Origin: Eulemur rufifrons
Lineage: Eukaryota; Chordata; Mammalia; Primates; Lemuridae
DNA: 64,000 nt
Reading direction: 5' to 3'
NCBI RefSeq assembly: GCF_041146395.1
Contig: NC_091006.1
Span: 7,012,001-7,076,000, forward strand
The notes below the pieces were generated by a model, which had not been told where the DNA came from, did not search any database, and was given only the letters and a program-made list of their open reading frames with translations. This document shows, in pieces, positions 29,900 through 39,770 of this stretch. Positions within the stretch are counted from its first letter, which is position 1. Every line of letters begins with the position of its first letter. Position numbers and translations under genes: made by a program.

Positions 29900-31130
29900 C
29901 CCACACCAGGACGTCTTTCCCAGCCCCCACCCCATACCCGGGTCAGGGCTGGCGCGGAGCCCACGGGGGGCTGGGGCGCGGTGGGGCCCCCAGTGGGGTG
30001 GGCGAGCAGCCAGCATGGCGGCGGTGGCAGCGCTGGGGAAGCGGCCGCCAGTCCCTGGCCCGGCCGGCCCAGCAAGCCCCGCGGCGGGGCAAGGCAAGCG
30101 GGACAGGCCGCCCGGTGGGTGACAACAGCAGCCGCCGAAGGCGGGGAGAGGAGGGACGGGGAGGGGGGGGGACGAGGGTCAGCCCAGGGCACGCGGGGGG
30201 AAGGGGAGAGCAGGTGGACGGGGGAGGGGCAGGTTAACCCTCGCCCCACCGGCCCCGCCTAGCGCGGCCACCCGCCCCTGGGGACCCCGGCGTCCCGCCC
30301 CCCACCCAGGAGGCCCGCCCGGGCAGGCGGACTCCGGGCAGGCGGGGCCCGACTGAGTTTGGCAATCCGCACCTGCCATGGCAACAACCGTGCCATTGGT
30401 TGCTGCTGCCAAGAGCTCAACCAATCACAGCCTAGGGCAGCTGTTGCTAAGCGACGACGATGCGGCCGGCGGAGCCGAGCCCAAACAAAGGGCGGGAGTG
30501 GGGCCCGGCTACCCCCTCCCAACCTCCCTCCAAAGACGGCTCCCTCGGGCTCGGCCCCTTCCAGGAATCCGACTATGAATAGCCAGGCACGGCCGCACCT
30601 GCCCACCGCCCCCCTCCTCTCTTCCTTCGGCTGTGCTAAGTCTCGTGGCGACGCGGGCAGGGCGGATCCCGTCCTGCCCCCAGCCCAGCGAGCGCGTGCC
30701 GCCCCGCCCGTCCCCGCGTTGTTACCTGAGGGCGCGGGCAAGGGCACTCAAATTGCTCGGGGAGCCCGAGCTCAGACCTGCCCACTGGCTGAGAGTATCC
30801 GGCGGACACGGCAAGCCAGGGCCCCGATTACCCAGTAATGCAACCAGCAAAATGGCGACCACAACAAACCAGCCCCCCCCCCCGGCTCCGCCCCCCACTC
30901 CTCCCACCCCCTCCTCTCACGTGGCCCATGGTAACACTCCGAGCCTGCGCGCTGAGGCCGCTTACCGGCACACATGCGCAGTAGGCTACCAATCGCTCCC
31001 AAGCGCCGGAATACCAGTTGCGGCTGCGCATGAGGCAGCTAAGCATGGAGCATGCGCTGTATGACCGGATAAGACCCCCGCCCCGCCCCCACCACTTCTA
31101 AATGTAGACCAAGGGCGCATGCGCTCTGTT
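29900..31130 (-). promoter_or_regulatory. DYRK1B: CpG-rich promoter and 5' non-coding region of DYRK1B
   Basis: This GC- and CpG-dense region lies upstream of the DYRK1B coding exons. It has no TATA box at an obvious position. Minus-strand candidate first-exon donors are CCG|GTAAGC (exon end 30,965), CAG|GTAACA (30,726) and CAG|GTGCGG (30,374), which suggests alternative first exons. Motifs include NRF1-like sites at 30,975-31,124, an E-box CACGTG at 30,918-30,923, CCAAT/ATTGG boxes near 30,397 and 30,420, and an X-box match at 30,443-30,455. The transcription start itself cannot be placed by eye. Confidence 0.8.
31115..31124. promoter_or_regulatory. NRF1 palindrome GCGCATGCGC
   Basis: Perfect core of the NRF1 motif. 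Three half-like sites (TGCGCA or CATGCGC) lie nearby at 30,975, 31,025 and 31,051, all between the FBL poly(A) site and the DYRK1B first-exon candidates. Confidence 0.75.
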
Positions 31131-31164
31131 GTCAACAGCGGTCAAATAGCAATGAGCAGCACAC

Positions 31165-31250
31165 AGGTGAGACGGATGAGTCTTTTAATAGAAAAACACA
31201 CGTGCAACAGTATCAACACACATCTCTCGAAATCCAGACAGCACTGGGCT
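31165..31250 (-). other. FBL: FBL 3' UTR with ATTAAA signal
   Basis: ATTAAA on the minus strand at 31,184-31,189 lies about 65 bp after the stop. Cleavage is expected near 31,165-31,175. The UTR is very short and runs to the edge of the DYRK1B promoter. Confidence 0.75.
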
Positions 31251-31275
31251 TCAGTTCTTCACCTTGGGGGGTGGC
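31251..31275 (-). CDS. FBL: FBL coding exon 9 (stop)
   Basis: Completes Arg and reads PPPKVKN then TGA at 31,253-31,251. Confidence 0.96.
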
Positions 31276-34200
31276 CTGTGAGAGGAAGATAGGAGTGAGG
31301 GGGGTCCCCAGGACTGTGGCACTCTGGGTGCAAGAGACAGAGATCTTCATCTTGATGGATTACTGGCCCCCCTGCTCACCTGTACACACCCACGACCACG
31401 GCATGGTCTCTTTCGTATGGCTCTAGGGTCAGCTGCTCCTGGGGCTTCATGTTCTCCTGTTGCATCTTTTTCACTTCTGAAGCAAATACCGCCTCGGCTG
31501 AGGCTGTGGAGTCAATGCAGTTGGCCTACGGAGGAGAGAAAGGATTTGAAGTCTGCAGTAGGGCTTTGGGCTGTTTTCCCTTTTTTATGCTCTTTAAACC
31601 AGAAGTACGTTTTCATTGGAAATGCATGTGAAATTCAGTGCTATGGTTTGAATGTGTCCCTCAAAGTGCATGTATTATAAACTCAATCCCCAATGCAACA
31701 ATGTTGACACATGGGATCTTTAAGAGGTGGTTACATCATGGATTAATGCCATTATCGTGGGAGTGAGTACCCACTAAAAAGGATTAATTATGCCCTCTTT
31801 CTTGCTCTTGCCCTCTCTTAGGCATGCTCTCTTGCCCTTCCCCCTTCTCCCATAGGACCATGTAAGAAGGCGGCTCTCATGAGATGTGGACTCTTGATCT
31901 TGGACTTCCCAGCCTTCAGAACTGTGAGCCAAATAAATTTATTATAAAGTATCCAGTTGGCAGTGTCCTGTCATAGCAGCATAAAACTGACTAAGACACT
32001 CGGGTTTTGGAAATGTGGTGAAAGTACTTAATTTGGTTTGGATTTGGAGCAGGAAGCCACAAACAGAGTCCTCTTCATCTAAAAGCTAGTGTTTACATTT
32101 TACACCCAGGAATTATTTGCTTTTTTCTCCTTCTTCTTTAATAATAGTAATAATGCAGCTGAGAATAATAAAACAAATGTAGGAAAAGGCTAACAAATGG
32201 TGGACCTTTTGGTGAAAGGTACACAGGAAGATTTCTTTGTATGTCAAAAGAAAACATTTTGAAAGATGCATCTAGCATTTATCTAGTATTTATTCTATGC
32301 CAGGATCTGTCCTAAACCCTTCACATATACTGATTAATTTAATCCTTACATCAACCCTAAAGAGATTGGACTAAGATTTCCATTTTATAAGTGAAGAAAA
32401 TAAAGTACATAGGATAACTAATTTGCCCAAAGTCATAGAGCAAGCTGGAATTCAAACTGAAGATGGTCAGACTTGGCAATCATGCACTTGACCACTACAC
32501 TCTCTTGCCTCTTTAAATCCAAAGCTTTTAGTTTTGCAGAAATGTTTTGTCATGTGCTATTTGATTGAGGGACGGGGGGCAGCTTGTAGGGAGCTGGGTG
32601 GGAATAATGGCTGGGAGTGGACTAGATTACACTGGCTGCTTAACAGACACAGATAAAGAAGATACCTCCCCGGGACACTGCCGCCCCATCTCAGACTCCT
32701 CCAAGTCCCGTACCTTAATGGAAATCACAAAGTGTCCTCCATTACGCAGGAAGGTGTGGGCATTCAGGGCTACAATCCGGGTCTGGTCTGGCTGGGCCAC
32801 GTCTGCAAAGATCACATCCACCATTGCTAGAAGAAAGGGGCGGCAGTTAAAAGTCAATCCACCAGAGATCTTCCCAGATCCTCCCATGGGGCCTGTACCC
32901 CATCACCAGCAGGTTCCTCCTGGGACAGTCTCCCTGCCTCCAGTCTCACTCCCTCCCACTGAACCCCCTCCCTCCATAGTGCCCCCAAGATGGGTCCAAA
33001 ACCCACAGTCACATCATTCATTCACTCCTCTTATAAACCATGGTTGCCACCTACTCTGTGGCCAGCCCTGGGCCGGGCGTAGGGGACACAGAGACGAGTC
33101 AGACCCGGACCCTGCCCTCGAGACGCTCCCGGGTCTGGTGGGGAGACAGACACGTCATCAAAAAGACAAGTAAAAGTGAGCACTTATAGGCAAGAGCGTT
33201 GGCAGGATTGTCAAATGAAAGCTGCAGGACAAGGCTGATGGTATGAATGAATGGGAAAAAAAAAAATCTCACAGAAAGAAGAATGAGAATGAGAGATAGG
33301 ATTTTTAAGGCGATGTAATTAAAAAAAAAAGTGGTGTAATGAAAACTGATTCTTTAGTAATCGGGAAAAGCAGGCATCAAATTGTTCTTAGCAATTACCT
33401 CTGGGGGTGATTTATAAGGCTTTCCATTTTTCGTATTAACATTTTTGAATTTTAAAAAATAAAGTCATTTCACAATGGGCCCCCCTGGGCCAAGCCATGC
33501 TCAGTTAGTGTTCTGGACTATGATCTCACCACAGGATGATAAGGACCCTTGAAGGAGGCTTTTATACACAAGCCAGGGGCAGTGTCATAAGTACCATGTT
33601 TTGGAGGAAGGCAGAAGTACAAGGGACCTAAGGAGAGGGGGAGGAGAATGGAGGGAAGGAGGTTGGCCCTGCAAGGGAGCCGGACATCTGAGACCCTGAA
33701 GCTGAGTCGCCACCTCTACAACCTCACCTGGCTGCCCTTGCCCCCTTTCCATCTCTGCAGACTCAAGAGGCCTGCTCATCCACTCCAATTCCATCCGAAT
33801 CAGGGCTCTGCTGGCCCTCCCAGGAAACCTGGAGTGGTCTGTCCTACCCGACCTGGACCACCCCCAGACCCCTCACCGATAAGCATGCGGTATTTGTGCG
33901 GGTGCCGAGCATCCTCAATCACAGGAATGATGTTGGTCCTCTTCTTGGCCAAGTTAATGAGGTCACGGCCAGAGCGGTGGGAGAACTCAACTGCATAAAC
34001 TAGACCATCCTAAAATAAATCACATAATACTAACAATGATTCAAGTTCTCATGTATGGGGCCTACTCTGGGGCACAAACACTACACACAGCATCTCTTTA
34101 ATCCCCAAATCAAAGTCCTACCATGTAACGACTATTGTTATCACATCCACTTTACACATGAATAAACTGAGGTCCAGAGACGTGAAGTTGCCGACCATGG

Positions 34201-37200
34201 GTTATTCAGCAGGTAGCAAAGCTACCCAATCCCAATTTGCCTGAACTGAGAGCCCAGGCTCCCAACAGAAGCTTAAAACCAGGAAGCCAAGCACAGAGGT
34301 GAAATAATAAGAGCTAAAAGTATGTGACGGGCCAGGCACTGCTCCGAGCACCTTGAAGAATTAACTCATTTAATCTTCTCAACTACCCGATTTTCCAGAG
34401 GAGTACACTGAGATTCAGAGAGGTTGGTTAACTTGCCAAAAGCCACAGCACTAAATGCCTGATGGAAGCCTGGGGTTTTTAAGCACTAAACTAACAGCCT
34501 AGAATCACATAAATGAAGTGAGACACTCGGGTGCCCCCTAAATGGGAAATCTATATAATTATACAAATGCAGGCCCAGAAACCATGAGATTTCCTGGTTC
34601 TTTCAAGAGAATCCAGAAAACCAGATTTTTGGGGGCATGAATTTTTAAAGAAGGCCATCAAATCAAACAGCCTGGTACCTATACTCCCTCTGGGTCCCTC
34701 TGATGCTGGTCACCCCAACCCACACCTCTTCTCTCGAGGCCAAGAACCCCAGGGCGAGGCTGAGTGAGACTAGTGGTTTAAACCGCTCCTTGTACTTACA
34801 GGCACTGTGGGATCAAAGGGCCTGGCCCTAAGTCACATGGCACAGTGGCAGAGGGGAAGTGATCTTTCCTGCCTCCCCACCTCCCCACGCTCACCCTCCT
34901 CACCCATCCACTCACCGGGCCCACGATGTCAGAGACGTGGGAGACGGTGGTGCCTGAGGCAGCCCCGAGGTAGAGCACCTTGGCCCCTGGTTTGATGTGG
35001 ATCTGGTCTATACCGCCCAGGATTGCTGCCGCCAGCTTGGAGCGGAAGGGGTTCCAGGCTCGGTACTCGATTTTGTCATCTCCCTCCTGCAGCAGGGGAC
35101 ATGCGGATGGAAGTCAGTGCGAGGCTCTTCTGCAGGACCTCATCACCCTTGACCCTAGGGCCCTCGAAAAGCACCGGGCAGTCCCACCAAGAACTGAATG
35201 TGGGTACACAGCAGCGACCATGACGGATGCAGTCCCTGCCCTCTCACGGAGGTTACTGACTCAGGAGAAGGGGCAGCCACAGAGAATGAACACAAAGAGT
35301 AACAGTAAGACCTAGGTGCTTGTTCAACAAACATCCACTATGCTAGCACCTGCCGCGTGCCCGCCCTTGCTCCAGGCACTGGTGATACAAGACAAAGATC
35401 CCTGCCCTTACGGCGCAAGTATTCACTGAACTAACTAAATATAACATGGCATATCAGGTGGTGACAGGTGCTAAGGAGAGAAGATCAAGCCAGGAAAGAA
35501 GATATGGAGCACGAGGAGTTGGGCAGGGAATAGGTCAAGCGAGAAAGAGCACCGGCGAAGAGCTGAACTGTACGTAGGCTTCTGATCAGACCTGAAGGCG
35601 GCAAGGGCCACCCAGGGTACCTGGGGAGAGCATCTGGGGCAGAGCGAAAGCAAGCAGGAAAGCCACGAGGCAAGCATGTGCCTGGCCATAAGGTGACATG
35701 GGATGACAGGACAAAGGATGGGCAGGGAGGGCTGCTTTTGACAGTCAGGGTGGTGGTGTGAGGTGGCTTTGTCAGAAAGACAAGGTGACACCTGACAAGA
35801 GACACAGATGATGAGAAGGAACCAGCCTCACACGGACCTGGTAGAGGAAACAGCAAGGAGGCCAGTGTGGCTGCAGGGTCAAGGGGACAGTGGGAAGAGA
35901 TGGGGCCAAGGAGTGGGGAAGGGAAGCTAGAACGTGCAGAACCTTTTGAGTGCACAGTGAAGACTCAGGACTTTAACCTGAAGGCATCAGGGAGCCACAG
36001 AGGTGTTTGAGGAGGAGAGTGGACGGCCTGTCTTATGTATTAAGATGATTCCCTGGCTGTCATGTGTAGGACACAGGGAGACCAGACTGCTGGTTACACC
36101 ATCGACTGGGACTCTGGTGGCTTGGTCAGGGGCCCAGGTCTCACCGCAATTGAGACTCTCTTCTCTCCATAAACTGATTCTCCAGGGACCAGATTCTTGG
36201 TGACTAGTGCATCTTCCTTTCCTCGACAAATGAAGACACCTGGGTGAGGGGATCGAAGCAGGGGTGAGGACTCCCGCCCCACTCCACCCCTAAGCTCTGC
36301 CAGTTCCCCGCCTTCCTCACTCACCCTCATGCCGATGAGGTTCCACCATCACATTCTTCCCCGACTGGTTTCCTCTCTTTCCTCCCCGACCACGACCCCG
36401 GTTGCCACCAGACTGGAAGCCTCCACCTATAAGGGAGAGATGCAGTAAGAGAGGGAGACCCCAAATCTCTTCCCTCCTTGCTCCCCGCCCCAGGAAAGGC
36501 CTCCTCCATCACCCCTCGTCAGCTTCAGTTACCTCTTCCTCCTCCACCACCGCCTCCTCGTCCACGGCCCCTAAAGCCTCCACCTCGACCTCGGCCCCCA
36601 CCAAAGCCTCCTCGGCCTCCACCGCGACCTCCACGGTCACCAAAGCCCCCTCGGCCGCCGAAGCCACCCCCACGGGGACTGAAACCTGTGGTGGAAACAA
36701 AAACAAGTATTGGGAAAATGAAACTTAAAAGGTTAAACAATCGTGTACCTAGCAATTCCATTCAGGCGAGCAACTGGAGAAACATGTGCCTGTGTGAACC
36801 AAGACACATGTCCAGGAATGTCCGCTGCCCAGCTCCTGCAGACATTTGCACGGCCCACTCACCCCTTCGCTGCATTCCGGAATCTGATGAAATGTTACTT
36901 CCTCAGAAGGGCCTTCCCTGGCCACTCTACACGTTAATTATCACACATGACATTTTTAATATTATTACTGCCTGTCTCCCCCACTAGAATCAAGCTCCAA
37001 ATGGACAGAGATTTTTAACTGTTTTGGTCATCACTAGCACCCTACACCACATGTGGCACAAAGTATGGGCTCGATAAATATTAGATGAGCAACTGTCTGC
37101 TGATGACTCTTGAACTCCTGGGTGCTGCTAAGGAGAAAGTACCCTCTCTGTGCTTGGAGAAATCACCTTCTGTGTTCATTCGGAAAGCAGGTGATCCAGT

Positions 37201-39541
37201 GGTGACCAGGGGAACCCTGGTCTCTCCCCTCAAGCAACTCTTGTACCCCCTACAGGGAGACCAGCCATGCCACTGCCATTCACCATCCCAGAGAGTGGGG
37301 AAGGTTTGTGGGAGTCTAGACAATTTCATCTGCAAGACGGAGACATGGAGATGACACAGTGCCCACCTCACAGAATTGTAAAGATCAAATGACTTAATAC
37401 GCACAAAGCACTTTACATAATACACTGCCTGGCACATAGTTTGAATATCATTACTCAAACTCAGGGGAATGAGTGCCTTCTTCCCCCTAATCAGGAGAGA
37501 AGCTGCTAGTTAGGCCCATGACACTTTCAATTCAAGCCCGACAGAAAAGACATCTGGGAAATGCGGGCAAGTTCACGGGCACAGTGGGCATGAGCACAAA
37601 CTTTCAATCCCAGATACCCAAAACATATCTTAATGCATTTCAGGTCCTGCAGCTTTCATAAAAATGTACCAAAAGTTCCCAAGCCTCAGAAAAAACACAC
37701 ATTCACACAAACTTTTCTGGGTAGGTGGGGGGGGGGGGGTTCCACAAACCTCCTGGTTTAAAATCTGCTCTCCTCCCACAGCCTTCCCCATCTCAAAACT
37801 GGCAAGTCCATCCTTCCAGCCACATAACCCCAAACCCTTAGTTATCCTCGACTCCTCTGTCACTCACATACAATCTGTAGGCTCTATCTTCAAAATATAT
37901 TCCCAAATTATGACAATGTGTCAGCACATCCACTGCCACCACCCTGGTCCAAGCCACATCATCTAGACTGTAGCAACAAACTTCCCACGGATGTACCTGC
38001 TTTCACGTTTGCTACCCTGAAGCCTTTTACATAAAGAAAGATCCCTTTTAAAAATGTCAATCAGACTGCACCATACCCCTGCTCAAAATCTCCCAAAGGC
38101 TTCTTCTCTCACTCAGACTAAAATCCTCACTGAACAGTTGACTCCTGACAACTTCTGCAACTTCACATTCTACCACGCAATGAAGGGAGGTGGGAGGAAG
38201 AAGGGGTATCCCCCATTCCTGAGGGAATCACAGACCACAGGATGCCTGCAGGCATGGCAGGGTCTCAGAAGGAAAGCCACAGCCCAGCACGGCCCACCCC
38301 ACTTCATCAGGGAGCTTGGGAAGGAGGAGAGGATCTACAGATCTCCCAGGTGACCCTTCTTACTCCACACATGTGCACCCACACAAAAGACTCAGAAGGA
38401 AAAAAAGAAAGCCTGTACTAAGGAAACAAACCCTTTTGGCCACAGTGAAAAATTCTCCAAACTCAATGGAGCAAGTTCTCACACGGACGAATTGGGGCTG
38501 GGCAGGCCATAGGAAGGAAGCCCTTAAACACTATGAAGAAGGACCCTAATTTTGTTCTCTTTGAGAAGATAAAAGATACCAATTAGAGCCAAATACTGTG
38601 CTATTTTTTAACATGACCTCGCTTAATCCTACATGGGTGCCATTTTATTGATGTAAAACCTGAGGCCCAGAGAGGTAAAGCCACATTCCCAAGGTCACGC
38701 AGCGGGCTGAGAAGCTGAGCCAGAATTGGAAGGTTGAGCTGAGGCCCTTCTGCTGTCAAAGCCAGGACTCCCATCATTCCACTATGAGAGGAGTGATTGG
38801 GTTCATCAGAATCTTGTGGAAAATCAAATGAATAAAACCACTCCCCTCTCCCCTCAGGTAATGCCAAGCTTGTGAAATCTCACCGTGGAGCTGGGAATGC
38901 CAGGCCCCAAGTCTCCACTCCATCACTGGGGACCCGCCCCCCTGGAAGTGTAGGGGATGGGAGTTAAGTGGGCCGGAGAGGGCCGCACACTACCAAGAGG
39001 GGAGTCCTCATCCACTTCAACCAACTCTAAGAAGCTGGGTTGGGGGCCAAGGGGATGGTAGTGGCAGCGGCAACAGGAGAGGCAAATGGGGGGCTTCCCA
39101 GACCCAGCTCCCGGACCCAAGATCAGGGACCCTCCATCTTCCACCCAAGCCAGAGTCCCCAAAACCCACGCTCAGAGATCCAAGACCCCTGAGGCCTGGA
39201 TCCTCTGGGTTAGAACCCTTGAGTGCTGCCTCTGGCCCAATACCCCAAAATCCCTAATGACGGGCTCAATGAGACGAACTCCAGGTCAAAACCCTCAATC
39301 CCAGGCCCAAGGCCCTCCGCTCACGACCATGACCTCCGAAGCCAGTAGCAACCCCCAGACCTCTTGGGCTCAGGATCGATCCCAGGGCGGAACCAGTAAC
39401 CGCTTCCCACATGAGACCGGATCCCGGGCTCAGAACCCCTGCCACAGGCCCCACCCCTCGGACTCTGGCCTGGCACCTGAATTCCCACCTAGCCTCAGTC
39501 CGTGACCCTGGACCCCAACCCCGGCCAGTACCTGGCTTCAT
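31251..39541 (-). CDS. FBL: FBL, fibrillarin rRNA 2'-O-methyltransferase (9 coding exons, complete)
   Basis: Nine exons join in frame to 315 residues; human, as I recall, has 321. Fibrillarin is the SAM-dependent methyltransferase of box C/D snoRNPs in the nucleolus and methylates rRNA 2'-hydroxyls. The N-terminal third is a Gly/Arg-rich (GAR) domain rich in RGG and FGG (about residues 4-80). The core follows: [20 protein letters not shown], the SAM-binding motif [20 protein letters not shown] (about 160-179), [14 protein letters not shown], and [15 protein letters not shown]. The protein ends RPPPKVKN. The six-residue difference lies in the glycine run of the GAR domain. FCGBP lies upstream and DYRK1B immediately downstream, all on the same strand. 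FBLL1 is a different, intronless locus, so the intron-containing model supports FBL. Confidence 0.97.
31380..31525 (-). CDS. FBL: FBL coding exon 8
   Basis: [20 protein letters not shown] to HAVVVGVY. 146 nt, ends phase 2 at TACAG|GTGAGC. Confidence 0.96.
31639..31998 (+). mobile_element. MST-type solo LTR (ERVL-MaLR) in FBL intron 7
   Basis: TGCTATGGTTTGAATGTGTC at the left, GGACTTCCCAGCCTTCAGAA and GAGCCAAATAAATTTATT inside, ending GACTAAGACA. TG...CA ends are kept; no internal viral genes. Confidence 0.8.
32270..32515 (-). repeat. MIR in FBL intron 7
   Basis: CCATTTTATAAGTGAAGAAA, CATAGAGCAAGCTGGAATTC; reverse MIR. Confidence 0.75.
32714..32826 (-). CDS. FBL: FBL coding exon 7
   Basis: [20 protein letters not shown] to GGHFVISIK. 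113 nt, acceptor CTTCTAG, donor AAG|GTACGG. Confidence 0.97.
33010..33170 (+). repeat. L2 3' fragment in FBL intron 6
   Basis: CTACTCTGTGGCCAGCCCTG, GAGTCAGACCCGGACCCTGC. Confidence 0.55.
33877..34009 (-). CDS. FBL: FBL coding exon 6
   Basis: [20 protein letters not shown] to KYRMLI. The acidic residue of AVEFS ends beta-2 and is expected to contact the SAM ribose. 133 nt. Confidence 0.96.
34020..34500 (-). repeat. Two MIR copies in FBL intron 5
   Basis: Reverse MIR phrases at 34,140-34,260 (CACTTTACACATGAATAAAC) and 34,330-34,480 (GCCAGGCACTGCTCCGAGCA, GAGAGGTTGGTTAACTTGCC). Confidence 0.75.
34916..35086 (-). CDS. FBL: FBL coding exon 5, SAM-binding motif I
   Basis: [20 protein letters not shown] to VSDIVGP, including the glycine-rich SAM-binding motif [13 protein letters not shown]. 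171 nt, phase 0 at both ends. Confidence 0.97.
35310..36080 (+). repeat. L2 in FBL intron 4
   Basis: GCTCCAGGCACTGGTGATAC, then GGTGCTAAGGAGAGAAGATC and AACCTGAAGGCATCAGGGAG; L2 order. Confidence 0.6.
36145..36239 (-). CDS. FBL: FBL coding exon 4
   Basis: [20 protein letters not shown] to KRVSIA. As I recall, human has VSIS at the junction; here the last residue is Ala. 95 nt. Confidence 0.95.
36325..36426 (-). CDS. FBL: FBL coding exon 3, end of GAR domain
   Basis: [19 protein letters not shown] followed by [14 protein letters not shown]. 102 nt, acceptor CTTATAG, ends phase 1. Confidence 0.95.
36533..36685 (-). CDS. FBL: FBL coding exon 2, GAR domain
   Basis: [20 protein letters not shown] onward to a run of seven glycines. 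153 nt. Extremely G-rich on the coding strand. Confidence 0.95.
36860..38810. repeat. L2 and MIR fragments in FBL intron 1
   Basis: L2-like 36,860-37,090 (TTCCTCAGAAGGGCCTTCCC) and 37,760-38,160; MIR plus strand 37,315-37,450; MIR minus strand 38,570-38,800 (CCAGAGAGGTAAAGCCACAT). A G10 run lies near 37,729-37,738. No exon seen. Confidence 0.6.
39532..39541 (-). CDS. FBL: FBL coding exon 1 (MKP plus one base)
   Basis: ATG AAG CCA G followed by donor GTACTG. Only ten coding bases; the rest of the exon is 5' UTR reaching to about 39,622. Confidence 0.95.
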
Positions 39542-39770
39542 GACGAGCGCTGACAGGCACAACTCGGGAGTCTGCCGCGTTCCTAACTCCACGAGTCCCG
39601 GGCTTTCGCACGTGGAAAAGAGCGCAGGCGCGCGGCGCTGTGCGGCGGGTGACGCAACCGCGTAGCCCCGCCCCTGGTCCTCCAACTCCGCCCGGAGCTC
39701 GGCGCGTGCGCAGTGGGCGGGATTCGCGAGCCTCTCGAAACGCCGATTACTTCGCTCCGTCTCCGCACTC
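39540..39770 (-). promoter_or_regulatory. FBL: FBL promoter and start region
   Basis: A small CpG-rich region upstream of the FBL ATG. A perfect E-box CACGTG sits at 39,609-39,614. Directly upstream on the minus strand is a pyrimidine tract CTCTTTTCC (39,614-39,622), of the form seen at TOP-type starts. NRF1-like GCGCGTGCGCA lies near 39,702-39,712. FBL is a well-known MYC-responsive gene; use of this E-box here is inferred. Confidence 0.75.

Noticed and set aside
29995..30260. Plus-strand frames beginning MAAVAALGKRPP in the DYRK1B CpG island
   Set aside because: GC-rich chance frames with no splice-linked partner and proline/glycine-biased composition. No independent evidence of a divergent gene.
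30259..30747. 162-codon minus-strand frame in the DYRK1B 5' region
   Set aside because: Alanine/arginine-rich CpG-island frame with no domain; the DYRK1B start is well fixed at 28,523.
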